From positions 26,810 to 59,502 of the forward strand of contig JADDQZ010000014.1 in assembly GCA_016781085.1 (NCBI GenBank): a DNA stretch of 32,693 bases, in the 5' to 3' direction. The position numbers and the translations under genes were made by a program. Shown piece after piece: positions 1-9,671 of the stretch. The notes below the pieces were generated by a model, which was given only the letters and a program-made list of their open reading frames with translations, ran no database searches and had not been told where the DNA came from. The stretch comes from Actinomycetota bacterium. GTDB taxonomy: Bacteria > Actinomycetota > Thermoleophilia > Solirubrobacterales > Solirubrobacteraceae. How positions within the stretch are numbered: position 1 is the first letter of the stretch; every line of letters starts with the position of its first letter.

Positions 1-11
1 CTGCGCTGACG

Positions 12-674
12 CTACTTGGTGGGTGACGTGACGAGCGTCGCGCTGTAGGTAAGCCGGACCGTGCCGTAGCTGCACGCGAAGCGCGTCAAGGTTCCTGACG
101 TCAATTGAGCGGACTGACGCGTGACGTTCGCACAGCGCTTGGGGTGCCGCGTTGCCGTCCACGACGTCGTGTCGTCCAGCCCGGCGTGCATCACCGGCGC
201 CCAAGTCGGCACGGTGAGTGCGACGACGTAGCCCTTGCGAACCTTCAGCGAACGCACCAGGGGAAATTGGACTCGAGTCCCCAGGTAGGGGGTCAGCCGA
301 CGTACAGGGCTGGCCCGAAGCACGCGAGCGGTGCGCTTGGGACCAAGGCGCAGGATTGTTATTCCCGCGGACGACTCGCCTCCGAAGCGCTTGGAGAGCT
401 TTGCCTGATCGGGGGCGCTCGGCTTCCCGAGCCGCACCGCCCACGCCACGATCCGCCCATCCGTCGGCACCTTGAACAGCGCTCGTTGCGTGCCGAACCG
501 CGCCTGATAGCCAGTGGTGCGAGACAACACCAGGCAGGGTTCGTCGGGGCAGCCGGGATTGCCGACCTGCTCCGTCTGGCCCAACTCGTAGACCGCTCCG
601 GAAGCGGCGGACGGCGCGCCGAGCATCGCCAGACAAGCCGTCATGCAAGTCAAACGCTTCTTGTGCGAGTTCAT
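12..674 (-). CDS. Secreted protein of unknown function (N-terminal signal peptide, beta-rich)
   Basis: C-terminal part of the 376-aa ORF. The internal start MNSHKKRLTCMTACLAMLGAPSAASGA gives a typical signal peptide. The upstream part of that ORF is antisense or out of frame to the HIT gene and was discarded. Confidence 0.6.
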   Translation of the reverse strand: MNSHKKRLTCMTACLAMLGAPSAASGAVYELGQTEQVGNPGCPDEPCLVLSRTTGYQARFGTQRALFKVPTDGRIVAWAVRLGKPSAPDQAKLSKRFGGESSAGITILRLGPKRTARVLRASPVRRLTPYLGTRVQFPLVRSLKVRKGYVVALTVPTWAPVMHAGLDDTTSWTATRHPKRCANVTRQSAQLTSGTLTRFACSYGTVRLTYSATLVTSPTK

Positions 675-742
675 CGCGTCACCAACCACGTCGTGAGAGT
701 GTTCGATCGCGCTGACCCAGCGCCGCGCCGCTTCGCGAAGCC

Positions 743-1159
743 TCAATCCCGCAATAGCTTCGAAGCAACCTTCGCGACGTCGCCGGGATCGCCTGCCTGC
801 GGCGTCCATGGAAGCCGCAATGGGTCTTCGGCATAGCGCGGGATCACGTGCAAGTGGAAGTGCATGACCGTCTGCCATGCCGCTTCGCCGCTGGAGTTCA
901 GCAGATTGATTCCTTCCGCTCCCAGGCGCTCGGTCATTCGCGCTGCGATCTTCCGAGCTGCTTCGGCACAAGCCGCCAAATCCCCGGTACCGATGTCGAG
1001 AAGGCTCGTGGCATGAGCCCTTGGAACAACGAGCACGTGTCCCGGATTGGCGGGCGCGATGTCCATGAACGCCAGCGTGCGCTCGTCTTCGTGGACGACG
1101 GTCGCCGGTATCTCGCCCGCAGCGATGCGGCAGAACAGGCAATCTCGTTGCGCGTCCAT
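743..1159 (-). CDS. HIT family (histidine triad) hydrolase
   Basis: CLFCRIAAGEIPATVVHEDERTLAFMDIAPANPGHVLVVPRAHA plus the triad motif HFHLHVIPR. Confidence 0.93.
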   Translation of the reverse strand: MDAQRDCLFCRIAAGEIPATVVHEDERTLAFMDIAPANPGHVLVVPRAHATSLLDIGTGDLAACAEAARKIAARMTERLGAEGINLLNSSGEAAWQTVMHFHLHVIPRYAEDPLRLPWTPQAGDPGDVAKVASKLLRD

Positions 1160-1202
1160 CCGTTGGAACCCTAAAGCAACGACAGCAGCCGTCGCCAGAC
1201 GG

Positions 1203-2600
1203 TCACGCGCCGGAAAGCAGCTGACGGGCGCGTCTCAGGGCCTGCTCCGGGGAGGTGATGTCCCCGGCGTAGACGTCTTCGGCAAGCTGCGCCAGCAGCC
1301 GTCCGAGCGTTGGGCCCGGTTCGATCCCGAGTTCGCGTGCGAGCTGATCCCCTCGCACGAGCGGCGGTGGCTCCGCCACGGCACGACGGGCCAGAACCAG
1401 GTCGAGCATCTCCTCGGCGAGGTCCAGGTGGGCGGCAATCGCCTGCTCGGAGTTGCGTCCGCGCGTAGCGAGGCGGTCAGCAACGGTCAAGATGGTGGTC
1501 TCGGCGGCATACGGAGCGGTGAGCTGCATGTAGCGCCACGCCGCCCGCCGCGTCAGGGGGCCTTCATGAACCATGTAGCCGAGCCGCAGGTGGTGGCGGG
1601 TGAGCGAGGCGACATAGGAAACGAGCTTCTCGGAGGTCCGTAGCCGCCGCAGGACCGAAGCGGCAAGTTCGGCGCCCTTCACGTCATGGTCAAAGAAGGT
1701 GACGCGACCGTCGTCACGTACTGCGCGGGTCTGGGGCTTTGCGACGTCGTGGAGCAGGGCTGCGAAACGCATGGCGTCGCCGCGAGACAGCCCGTCGGCG
1801 AGCGGCTCGGCCAGCAAGGTCACCACTTCTGCCCCATGACGCCCAAGCGGGCCCGACCCCGGAGCCGTTTGCAAGCGCACGACTTCCTCGAGCACGGCCA
1901 GCGTGTGATCGTGGACGTCGAGCAAGTGAAAGACGTTCTGCTCGACACCGCGCATCGCCGTCAACTCCGGCAGCACCCACTCCGCCACGCCGTGCTCCTC
2001 TAATAGCAGCAGGCCGCGGACAGGCTCAGCTCCGGCGACGATGCGTACCAGCTCGGCGAAAACCCGCTCGCCCGCCACCCGCTCGAGGCCGCTGGCTTGC
2101 GCGCGGAGAGCTCGAGCGGTCTGCGCCTCGAGGCTCATCCCGAGCTCATGGGCGAACCGGATCCCCCGCAGCGTTCGGACGGGGTCGTCTCTGAGGGCTT
2201 GTGCGGAGACCATGCGCAGAACGCCGGCGTCGAGATCGCGCCGCCCGCCGAAGAGGTCGACGATCTCGCCGCCGGCAAGCGGCCGCGCCATTGCGTTGAC
2301 GGTGTAGTCGCGGGCACCCAGATCACTTTTCAAGTCGCCGTCACGCAGCGGGATCAGGTCGACGTGCCAGCTCGTGTGGTCGCCGACGACTCGCCAGCCA
2401 CCGAACTGCTCCGAAAGGGGGAAGCTCGAACCGCCGAGCGCCCGCGCGAGAGCCCGGGCGTGACGACGCGGGTCACCGGCGACGGCTATGTCGTAGTCAT
2501 CGGTTGGCCGACCCAGCAGTCCGTCACGGACAGCGCCTCCAACGACCCAAGCCTGCTCACCGCCAAGGACATGCTGAAGCTCACGCAACAGCTCGGTCAT
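1203..2600 (-). CDS. CCA tRNA nucleotidyltransferase / poly(A) polymerase family protein with HD domain
   Basis: VGGAVRDGLLGRPTDDYDIAVAGD nucleotidyltransferase motif, RDYTVNAMA, DPVRTLRGIRFA, and HD motif LLHDVAKP. Confidence 0.9.
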   Translation of the reverse strand: MTELLRELQHVLGGEQAWVVGGAVRDGLLGRPTDDYDIAVAGDPRRHARALARALGGSSFPLSEQFGGWRVVGDHTSWHVDLIPLRDGDLKSDLGARDYTVNAMARPLAGGEIVDLFGGRRDLDAGVLRMVSAQALRDDPVRTLRGIRFAHELGMSLEAQTARALRAQASGLERVAGERVFAELVRIVAGAEPVRGLLLLEEHGVAEWVLPELTAMRGVEQNVFHLLDVHDHTLAVLEEVVRLQTAPGSGPLGRHGAEVVTLLAEPLADGLSRGDAMRFAALLHDVAKPQTRAVRDDGRVTFFDHDVKGAELAASVLRRLRTSEKLVSYVASLTRHHLRLGYMVHEGPLTRRAAWRYMQLTAPYAAETTILTVADRLATRGRNSEQAIAAHLDLAEEMLDLVLARRAVAEPPPLVRGDQLARELGIEPGPTLGRLLAQLAEDVYAGDITSPEQALRRARQLLSGA

Positions 2601-3745
2601 GCCACGACCCGCTCGCCGTCGCGGTGATACTCGCGCGGAACCCGCGCCGAGATGCCACAGGCGACTTCGTAGTTGATGGTGTCCAGGCGAGCGGCTACCG
2701 CCTCGGCGAGGATTCGCTGTCTCCCCTGTTCACCGATCAGCGTGGCTTCCGCGCCCCGCGCCGGGGAGTCGTGCTCGGTCGGCCCCAGCGCGACCGTGAT
2801 GTTGTCCATCGACACGGTCCCCACGATCGGATAGCGCTCGCCACCGACGAGCACCTCCCCGTTGTTGGTCAATCCGCGACGGACCCCGTCGCCGTAGCCG
2901 ATCGGCAGCGTCGCCACCGCCGTCGGCGCTTGTGCCACGAAGCGACGCCCGTAGCCGGCACTCTGCCCCGGCTCGCATAACTTCACTTCCGCCAAGTAGG
3001 AGTGCAGCGAAAGCGCGGGCTCTAGTTGCCAGTCCGTTGGATCGTTATGAAAGGGATCGAGCCCGTAGATCGCGATCCCGCAACGGACCATGTCGAAATG
3101 CGACTCGGGACCGCGGAGCGTCGCCGCGGAATTGGCAGCGTGAACGACGAGACCTTGATGCCGTGCGCGCAGCGCGTTCGCCCAAGGGGCGAACAACCCG
3201 AGTTGTGCACGCATGAATTGAGGGTCGTCGTCGGCGGTCGCCAGGTGCGTCATCGCGCCTACGAGCCGCAATGCGGGGTGCGCCGCGACCGCTTCGGCCA
3301 CCGCGGTCGCTACCTGCGGATGCCGGGTTCCGAGCCGCCCCATGCCGCTGTCGAGCTTGACGTGCACGGCGACGGGCTCGCAGCTGGCACTCCAGCCCAC
3401 GGCCGCCGCAGCCGCGGCGATCTCGGCCACGAAGTCTTCGCGCCATGTCACGACCTCGCTTTCAGCTCGGAGCGCGATCTCGAGCTCCTCGCCCGACAGC
3501 GCGCCCATCACAAGCAGACGGGACCCGATTCCGGCCGCGCGCAGGCTTGCGGCTTCGTCGGCGGTGGCTACCGCCAGCACCGAAGCGCCGCCAGCCAGCG
3601 CCGCGCGCGCGCAAGCTGCCGCGCCGTGCCCGTAGCCGTCAGCTTTGACCACGGCGCAAAGGGCCGCCGGGCTCGCCGCAGCGGCCAACAGAGCACAGTT
3701 GCGCTCCACTGCCGAAAGGTTGATGCGTGCTACCGCTCGCAGCAT
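2597..3745 (-). CDS. alr: Alanine racemase
   Basis: AVVKADGYGHGA PLP-lysine motif, HVKLDSGMGRLG, GYGDGVRRGLTN, VGTVSMDNITV. Overlaps cca by 4 nt. Confidence 0.95.
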   Translation of the reverse strand: MLRAVARINLSAVERNCALLAAAASPAALCAVVKADGYGHGAAACARAALAGGASVLAVATADEAASLRAAGIGSRLLVMGALSGEELEIALRAESEVVTWREDFVAEIAAAAAAVGWSASCEPVAVHVKLDSGMGRLGTRHPQVATAVAEAVAAHPALRLVGAMTHLATADDDPQFMRAQLGLFAPWANALRARHQGLVVHAANSAATLRGPESHFDMVRCGIAIYGLDPFHNDPTDWQLEPALSLHSYLAEVKLCEPGQSAGYGRRFVAQAPTAVATLPIGYGDGVRRGLTNNGEVLVGGERYPIVGTVSMDNITVALGPTEHDSPARGAEATLIGEQGRQRILAEAVAARLDTINYEVACGISARVPREYHRDGERVVA

Positions 3746-3789
3746 CGCGTTAGCCGGCGGCGCGTCAGACGCCGGGACAGCCGCTACGG

Positions 3790-4257
3790 CTAGCCCTCAT
3801 GACGCGAGAGGCTCTCGAGCACCGAAAGGCGCGTGACGACCCCGACCAGGCGACCGTGCTCGACGACCGGCAAGCGGTTGTGGTGAGTCGTAGAAATCAA
3901 GTGCGCGGCCTCACGGACGGTCGCGTCGGGAGAAATGGTGACGGGATCGCGTGTCATCAAGTCCTCGGCCGTGGCCGCGACGGCCTTGCGCAACTGCTCT
4001 TCGAAGTGTTTGTGCGACTCGAGGAAGACGAACCCGCCGAACAGCTCGACGTAATGGGGCAGATGCAGGTCTTGCTCTTCACCGGCCAGCACGAGGTCGG
4101 CTTCCGTGATGATCCCGACGCAGCGCCCGCCTTCGCTGACCACCGGTACACCCGGGAGCTGGCGCCCTGAGAGCACCCGCAGCACGTGCTCGACACTGTC
4201 GGCGCAACTGACCGTGACGGGCGCGCGGTCCATGATGTCGGCGACTGTCTCGTTCAC
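3790..4257 (-). CDS. Tandem CBS domain protein
   Basis: VADIMDRAPVTVSCADSVEHVLRVLS...VGIITEADL and DLMTRDPVTISPDATVREAAHLISTTHHNRLPVVEHGRLVGVVTRLSVL. Confidence 0.9.
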   Translation of the reverse strand: MNETVADIMDRAPVTVSCADSVEHVLRVLSGRQLPGVPVVSEGGRCVGIITEADLVLAGEEQDLHLPHYVELFGGFVFLESHKHFEEQLRKAVAATAEDLMTRDPVTISPDATVREAAHLISTTHHNRLPVVEHGRLVGVVTRLSVLESLSRHEG

Positions 4258-4269
4258 GGCCGCACGAGC

Positions 4270-5844
4270 CTACAAGCTCGACTCGAGGGATTGGGCCGCG
4301 GGAAGCGCGGCGATCACGTCGGAAGCGATCACGGCGTTGGGACCATGAGGGTCCGCGGCAAGCTGACCGGCCCGCAGATGCAGGTGTACCCCCGCACACG
4401 CCGCGACGTCCGGTGGCAGCCCCCGCGCCAACAAGGCGGCGATCACACCGGCCAGCACGTCGCCGGTTCCGGCGGTGGCCAATCCGGGCGCGCTCCCGGG
4501 CGATACGGCAACGAAACCGTTGTCCGGTGTAGCCACGACGGTGTCGTCGCCTTTCAAGACGACGATCGCCTTGGCTTCATCAGCTGCACAGCGGGCGCTG
4601 TGCAAGCGGCGCCGGTCGACTTCAGAAGACGTGATCTCCAGCAAGCGCGCCAACTCGCCCGTGTGAGGAGTAAGGACGGTTGGATGCGAGCGCTCCGACA
4701 GCACCCTCGCCAGCCGACCGTTCAAGGCGTTCAAGCCGTCGGCGTCGACCACCAGCGGCCCTTGCAGCTCACGCGCCAGCCGGCGAGCAACTCTGGCGGC
4801 GTCGCGTTCGCGGCCAAGGCCTGGCCCCAGCACGACCGCGCCCGCGTTCCTGCACCGTTCAAGCGCCAGAGGCAGGGCGTCAGGACCGAGGTGGCCGTTG
4901 GTCCCGGGCAGTGCGGCGAACATCGCTTCCAGCAGCCGAGCGGCGAAGTTCGATTCCAGCGACGCGGGGGCGGCCACCGTCACGTATCCGGCTCCCGCTC
5001 GCTGTGCCCCAAGGGCCGCCATCGTGGGCGCGCCCGTGAGACCGGTCGAGCCGCCGACCACTACCACGCGACCGGAAGAGAACTTCGTCGACGCGGCGCC
5101 TCGGTGAGGCAACTCGAGCACGACCGCGTCGGAGATCAAGCCCGCCGAGGCCTCTAACGGCGCATGGGGCGGGATACCTATGTCGGCCACGGTGACGCTA
5201 CCGGCGTGGGTCTTGCCGGGGGCGATCCACAAACCCAGTTTGCCGCGGTGAAACGACACCGTCACCGTCGCTCGCACGGCGACGCCGTTGACTTCACCGG
5301 TCGTCGCATCGACGCCACTCGGCACGTCGGCCGCGACGACGAGGCGCTCCGCGTCATTGATCGCCTGTATCGCGGAAGCCACCGCGCCGCGGGGTGCGCC
5401 GCTGAAGCCGGTGCCCAGCAAGGCATCGACGACAACCGTGGCTTTCGCCAATGAAGCGGCCGACTCGTCGGACGAGAACAGCTTTGCCGCCGGCCTCGGC
5501 AGCCGGCTCAACTGCGCTTGTGCGTCGGGGGAAAGCTCAGCCGGCTCGCTCGTCAACCAGATGTCGACTTCGCGTCCCTTGTCTCGCAACAGCCGCCCCA
5601 CGACGAGACCGTCGCCGCCGTTATTGCCCCGTCCGCAAAGGATGGCCACCGGTCCTACTGGGGCCAAGTCGACGACGGCACGGGCGAGCTTCTGCCCGGC
5701 GCGCTCCATCAGCTCGGCTGCCGGAATCCCGCGGTGCTCGATCGCCCACGCGTCGGTTCGGCGCATGATCTCCGCGTCGAACAGTGGCTCAAGCCAAGCC
5801 GGCAGGATCAAGGCTCTACTCCCGTAGACGCCACCGACAAGCAC
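4270..5844 (-). CDS. nnrDE: Bifunctional NAD(P)H-hydrate epimerase / ADP-dependent dehydratase
   Basis: N-terminal epimerase (GRGNNGGDGLVVGRLL) and C-terminal dehydratase (NAVIASDV, GTGDVLAGVIAALLARG, LTPHTGELARLL). The ORF is open to 5913, but a GTG at 5844 preceded by GGAG is a better start after acpS. Confidence 0.9.
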   Translation of the reverse strand: MLVGGVYGSRALILPAWLEPLFDAEIMRRTDAWAIEHRGIPAAELMERAGQKLARAVVDLAPVGPVAILCGRGNNGGDGLVVGRLLRDKGREVDIWLTSEPAELSPDAQAQLSRLPRPAAKLFSSDESAASLAKATVVVDALLGTGFSGAPRGAVASAIQAINDAERLVVAADVPSGVDATTGEVNGVAVRATVTVSFHRGKLGLWIAPGKTHAGSVTVADIGIPPHAPLEASAGLISDAVVLELPHRGAASTKFSSGRVVVVGGSTGLTGAPTMAALGAQRAGAGYVTVAAPASLESNFAARLLEAMFAALPGTNGHLGPDALPLALERCRNAGAVVLGPGLGRERDAARVARRLARELQGPLVVDADGLNALNGRLARVLSERSHPTVLTPHTGELARLLEITSSEVDRRRLHSARCAADEAKAIVVLKGDDTVVATPDNGFVAVSPGSAPGLATAGTGDVLAGVIAALLARGLPPDVAACAGVHLHLRAGQLAADPHGPNAVIASDVIAALPAAQSLESSL

Positions 5845-5875
5845 CCGCTCCTGTCGAGAGCTCCTTCGGCGAAGA

Positions 5876-6259
5876 TCAACACGCTGCTCCTCTAGCTGCC
5901 GCCGGCAAGGCAAGCGCGACGGCTCCGGCAGTATCGCGAGAATGAGTCAGGGAGACTTCGACGGTCAGGCCGCGCTGCGTAATCAGCGCCTCTACCTTCC
6001 CGGACACACGGATGGCCGGGGGCCCGTCTCCGCCCCCCACCACTTCGATCTCGTGCGGATCCCAGGACTCGAGTTTGAGTGCCTTGACGACCGCTTCCTT
6101 GGCACAGAACCGCGCCGCAAGATGCTGTGCTGGGCGCGCACGAGCGGCGGCAGCTTCGCGCTCGCCGGGCGTGAACAATCGTTCGGCCAGCCGCGGCCGG
6201 CGATCGAGCGCAGCTTGCATGCGGTCGATTTCGAGCAAGTCGATTCCGACCCCGGTCAT
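5876..6259 (-). CDS. acpS: Holo-[acyl-carrier-protein] synthase
   Basis: MTGVGIDLLEIDRMQAALDRRPRLAERLFTPGE...ARFCAKEAVVKAL. Internal ATG of the 167-aa ORF chosen as start. Confidence 0.93.
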   Translation of the reverse strand: MTGVGIDLLEIDRMQAALDRRPRLAERLFTPGEREAAAARARPAQHLAARFCAKEAVVKALKLESWDPHEIEVVGGGDGPPAIRVSGKVEALITQRGLTVEVSLTHSRDTAGAVALALPAAARGAAC

Positions 6260-6299
6260 CGTCTTGCGCCGGCCGCGGAAGCGGCCGAAGCGGCTGTCC

Positions 6300-8168
6300 T
6301 CACTCGACGGTGACGGTCTTGGCGAGATTGCGCGGCTGGTCGACGTTGAGCCCCCGCAGACGCGCGATCCGGTAGGCAAGCAACTGCAAGGGCACGACCG
6401 CGAGGATGGGCTGCAGCATCCAGTCCGTGCGCGGCACGTAGATCGTCTCTTCGGCGTGCGGAGCCACCGTGTCGTCGCCGTCGGTGGCGATGGCGATCAG
6501 GTGCGCGCCACGAGCCCGCACTTCCTGCATGTTGGAGACGACCTTCTCGATCACCGGCGATTCGGTGGCGACGCAGACAACTGGAGTGTTGTCGTCGAGC
6601 AGCGCGATCGGTCCGTGCTTCATCTCCCCCGCCGCGTACGCGTCGGTCGCGATGTAGGAGATCTCCTTGAGCTTGAGCGCTCCCTCGAGACATACGGCGA
6701 GTCCGACGTGACGGCCGAGGTAGAGAAAGAACTCTGCCTCATGGTGCTGTTGCGCCGTGCGGTCGATCACTTCGGACACGTTGCCAAGTAGCTCCTCCAG
6801 CAAGTGAGGCAGCTGCTTGAGCTCAGCAATCAGATGCCGGCGCTGCTCGACGGCCAGCATGCCGGTGACTTCCCCTAGCTTGAGGCCGAGCAGGTACATG
6901 CAAGCCACTTGCGACACGAACGTCTTCGTCGCCGCGACGCCGATCTCAAGCCCCGCGCGCGTGTAGAGAACTCCATCGGCATCGCGCGTTACCTGCGAGC
7001 CCATGACGTTGGTGATGGCCAAGACCTTCGCCCCACGCGAACGGGCCAGGCGCATGGCGGCAAGCGTGTCGGCTGTCTCGCCCGACTGGGTGATGCCGAC
7101 CACGAGGTCACCAGGCCCGACCACGGGGTTGCGGTACCGGTATTCGGAAGCAACGTCCATCTCCACGGGGATGCGAGCCCATTGCTCGATCACGTAGCGG
7201 CCGATCAGGCCGGCGTGGTAGGAGGTACCGCAGGCCACGATGATGACGCGCCGGCAGTTCGACAGAAACTCCTCGTCGATCGTGCCGAGGTCGCCCAGGT
7301 CGACGCTGTCCTCGTGAAGGGTCCGATCGGCAATGGTTTCCGCGATCGCTTCTGGCTGCTCGTGGATCTCCTTGAGCATGAACGTCTCGAAGCCGGACTT
7401 CTCGGCCGCTTCGGCGTCCCAAGTAATTTCCTCGAGCGGGCGGTCGATCGATTTACCGCTCGAATCGAGAAACTCGACGTCGTCGGGACGCAGCACGACT
7501 ATGTCCCCGTCGTCGGGCATCTGCACGGATCGCGTGTGTGCGAGGAAGGCGGGAATTCCTGACGCGACGAATTGCTCGTTTCCGCCGCGACCGATGACCA
7601 GGGGGCATTCCTTGCGCGCCGCAACGAGGACGTCGGGCTCTTCGGCGCACGCGGCCACGAAGGCGTAATGGCCGCGAAGCCGCTGGTACGTGCGCCGGAC
7701 GGCGCCGATGAGCCCATCCTCATCAAGGTGCCGGGAAACCAGGTGAGCGATGACTTCGACATCGGTTTCGGACGTGAAGACGGCGCCTTCGGCGATCAGC
7801 TCCTGCTTGAGCGCCATGTAGTTCTCGACGATGCCGTTGACGACGACATGGACGCGGTCGTCGGAATCGAAGTGCGGGTGGGCGTTTTCCTCCGTGACGC
7901 GGCCGTGCGTGGCCCAGCGGGTATGGCCGATGCCGGTCGTCGCGGGCTTGACCGCAACCGCGACTCCAGCTCCGTCTTCGCCGTCACGCCGCTCGACGGC
8001 GTCACGCAGCGCGCTGAGATTGCCGACCGCACGCACGGAATCCATGCGGTCGCCCGAGACCACTGAGATGCCGGCCGAGTCGTAACCGCGGTACTCGAGT
8101 TTTTCTAGGCCCGACAGGAGGATTTCCTGTGCCTGACGGCGTCCTACATAACCGACGATGCCGCACAT
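6300..8168 (-). CDS. glmS: Glutamine-fructose-6-phosphate aminotransferase (isomerizing)
   Basis: N-terminal MCGIVGYVGRRQAQEILLSGLEKLEYRGYDSAGI, SIS domains (CGTSYHAG, ITQSGETADTL), C-terminal NLAKTVTVE. Confidence 0.98.
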   Translation of the reverse strand: MCGIVGYVGRRQAQEILLSGLEKLEYRGYDSAGISVVSGDRMDSVRAVGNLSALRDAVERRDGEDGAGVAVAVKPATTGIGHTRWATHGRVTEENAHPHFDSDDRVHVVVNGIVENYMALKQELIAEGAVFTSETDVEVIAHLVSRHLDEDGLIGAVRRTYQRLRGHYAFVAACAEEPDVLVAARKECPLVIGRGGNEQFVASGIPAFLAHTRSVQMPDDGDIVVLRPDDVEFLDSSGKSIDRPLEEITWDAEAAEKSGFETFMLKEIHEQPEAIAETIADRTLHEDSVDLGDLGTIDEEFLSNCRRVIIVACGTSYHAGLIGRYVIEQWARIPVEMDVASEYRYRNPVVGPGDLVVGITQSGETADTLAAMRLARSRGAKVLAITNVMGSQVTRDADGVLYTRAGLEIGVAATKTFVSQVACMYLLGLKLGEVTGMLAVEQRRHLIAELKQLPHLLEELLGNVSEVIDRTAQQHHEAEFFLYLGRHVGLAVCLEGALKLKEISYIATDAYAAGEMKHGPIALLDDNTPVVCVATESPVIEKVVSNMQEVRARGAHLIAIATDGDDTVAPHAEETIYVPRTDWMLQPILAVVPLQLLAYRIARLRGLNVDQPRNLAKTVTVE

Positions 8169-8194
8169 GGCGGGACCCCGTTTCCGTGGCTTTG

Positions 8195-8221
8195 CCTATA
8201 GATAAGGATCGGGCGTGTCAA
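8195..8221 (-). promoter_or_regulatory. Putative sigma70-type promoter for glmS
   Basis: Minus strand reads TTGACA (8221-8216), a 15-nt spacer, then TATAGG (8200-8195), about 27 nt upstream of the glmS ATG. TAGGCA (8198-8193) is an alternative -10 with 17-nt spacing. Confidence 0.5.
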
Positions 8222-8269
8222 CACTTCCATGTGAGTCTAAGAGACAAGGCAGCGGCAACCGGGGCGTTC

Positions 8270-9613
8270 TCAGACCATTTCGCGCCGCACGACTCCAAGC
8301 AAGCGCTCGGTAACTTCGTCGACTTCCTCGTGTGTCGGCGCTTCCACCATGACGCGAATCAGCGGCTCGGTACCGCTGGCGCGCACGAGCACGCGGCCAC
8401 GCCCTTCCAGCGCCTCATCTTCACGCTCCACGGCCCGCCAAAGCCCAGTGGCACCGGCGATGGTCTCACGGTCGCGCACGCGAACGTTTTCGAGCCGTTG
8501 CGGAAGCTTGCGCATGGCCGATCGGCTCGCGAGATCACGTCCGTCCAAGGCTTCGAGCGCGAGCAGAGCTGACGCGATTCCGTCTCCTGTCGGATTGAAC
8601 CCGGTCTCGATGATGTGCCCGGACTGCTCACCACCGAAGTTCCAGCCACGTTCGCGCAGGGCTTCCAGCACGTAGCGATCGCCCACACCGGTGACGGCAA
8701 CCTCGATGCCGGCTTCGGCCATCGCGGAATGAAAGCCGTAGTTGGTCATCACGGTCACTGCGACGCCGTTGCCAGTCAGCTTGCCGAGCTGTCGTAGGTG
8801 CAGCGCCGCCAGGGCGATCAGCTCGTCGCCATCGACGAGGTCCCCGCAACGGTCGACAGCAAGTACGCGATCGCCGTCACCATCGAACGCGAAGCCGACG
8901 GAGTACCCGCCCTCGCGGACGCACGCAAGCAGTCTCTCCGGATGCGTGGATCCGCAGTTCGCATTGATGTTGCGCCCGTCCGGTTCGGCAGCCAGCACCT
9001 TGACTTCAGCGCCTAGGCGACTGAAAATCTCCGGCGCCACTTTGTGAGTGGCACCGTTCGCGCAGTCGAGAGCCACGTTCAGCCCGTGCAAATCGAGCGT
9101 CGAGAAGCGCGCCATCAACGCCTGGACGTATTGCTCTGGCGCCTCATCAAGCGACCGGATCCGGCCGACGCGAGCCGTCCCAGCCGGGAGATTCGCGAGG
9201 AGCGCCTCGATTTCGGCTTCGGCCTCGTCCGGGAGCTTGTGTCCGTCGGCACCGAAGAACTTGATGCCGTTGTCGGCGTAAGCATTGTGTGAAGCTGACA
9301 ACACGACGGCCAGGTCGAGCCCGTGGCGGCGCAGCAGCAAGGGCGCCGCGGGCGTGGGAAGCACACCCCCGAGGAGCACTTCGGCGCCGGCTGAGGTCAG
9401 GCCAGCCGCCACCGCAGCTTCGAGCATCTCCCCGGACTCGCGCGGATCACGAACGACGAGGGCCCGCAGCGAAGGCTTCTCGGAGCCGACACGCAGTGCA
9501 GCTGCGCGGGCCAACCGCAGCGCGAGGTCGGCGGACAAGAACTCGCCCGCTACACCTCGCACTCCGTCGGTCCCGAACAGCCGGCGTGCCGGTTGCGCGG
9601 TGGTCGTACTCAT
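8270..9613 (-). CDS. glmM: Phosphoglucosamine mutase
   Basis: RLFGTDGVRGVAGEFLSADLALRL, SASHNAYADNGIKFF phosphoserine loop, FDGDGDRVLAVD, GGEQSGHII, RASGTEPLIRVMVEA. Confidence 0.97.
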   Translation of the reverse strand: MSTTTAQPARRLFGTDGVRGVAGEFLSADLALRLARAAALRVGSEKPSLRALVVRDPRESGEMLEAAVAAGLTSAGAEVLLGGVLPTPAAPLLLRRHGLDLAVVLSASHNAYADNGIKFFGADGHKLPDEAEAEIEALLANLPAGTARVGRIRSLDEAPEQYVQALMARFSTLDLHGLNVALDCANGATHKVAPEIFSRLGAEVKVLAAEPDGRNINANCGSTHPERLLACVREGGYSVGFAFDGDGDRVLAVDRCGDLVDGDELIALAALHLRQLGKLTGNGVAVTVMTNYGFHSAMAEAGIEVAVTGVGDRYVLEALRERGWNFGGEQSGHIIETGFNPTGDGIASALLALEALDGRDLASRSAMRKLPQRLENVRVRDRETIAGATGLWRAVEREDEALEGRGRVLVRASGTEPLIRVMVEAPTHEEVDEVTERLLGVVRREMV

Positions 9614-9671
9614 GGCTATGCGCTCGTGAGCGCTTCTACAGCCCGCATGGCGCGAACCGACGCGCGCGCCA

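Noticed and set aside
675-1142. N-terminal part of the 376-aa ORF 12..1142 as part of the secreted protein
   Set aside because: It is an out-of-frame, Arg-rich read through the HIT gene on the same strand. The signal peptide start at 674 is clearly the true one.
3026-3793. 255-aa + strand ORF opposite alr, and similar antisense ORFs (6909..7562, 18902..19786, 27420..28652)
   Set aside because: All lie antisense to strongly conserved enzymes and translate to Arg/His/Gly-rich sequence; typical high-GC shadow ORFs.
8169-8269. glmS ribozyme upstream of glmS
   Set aside because: A probable promoter lies ~27 nt upstream of the ATG, leaving no room for a ~150-nt ribozyme, and the gap itself is only 101 bp.
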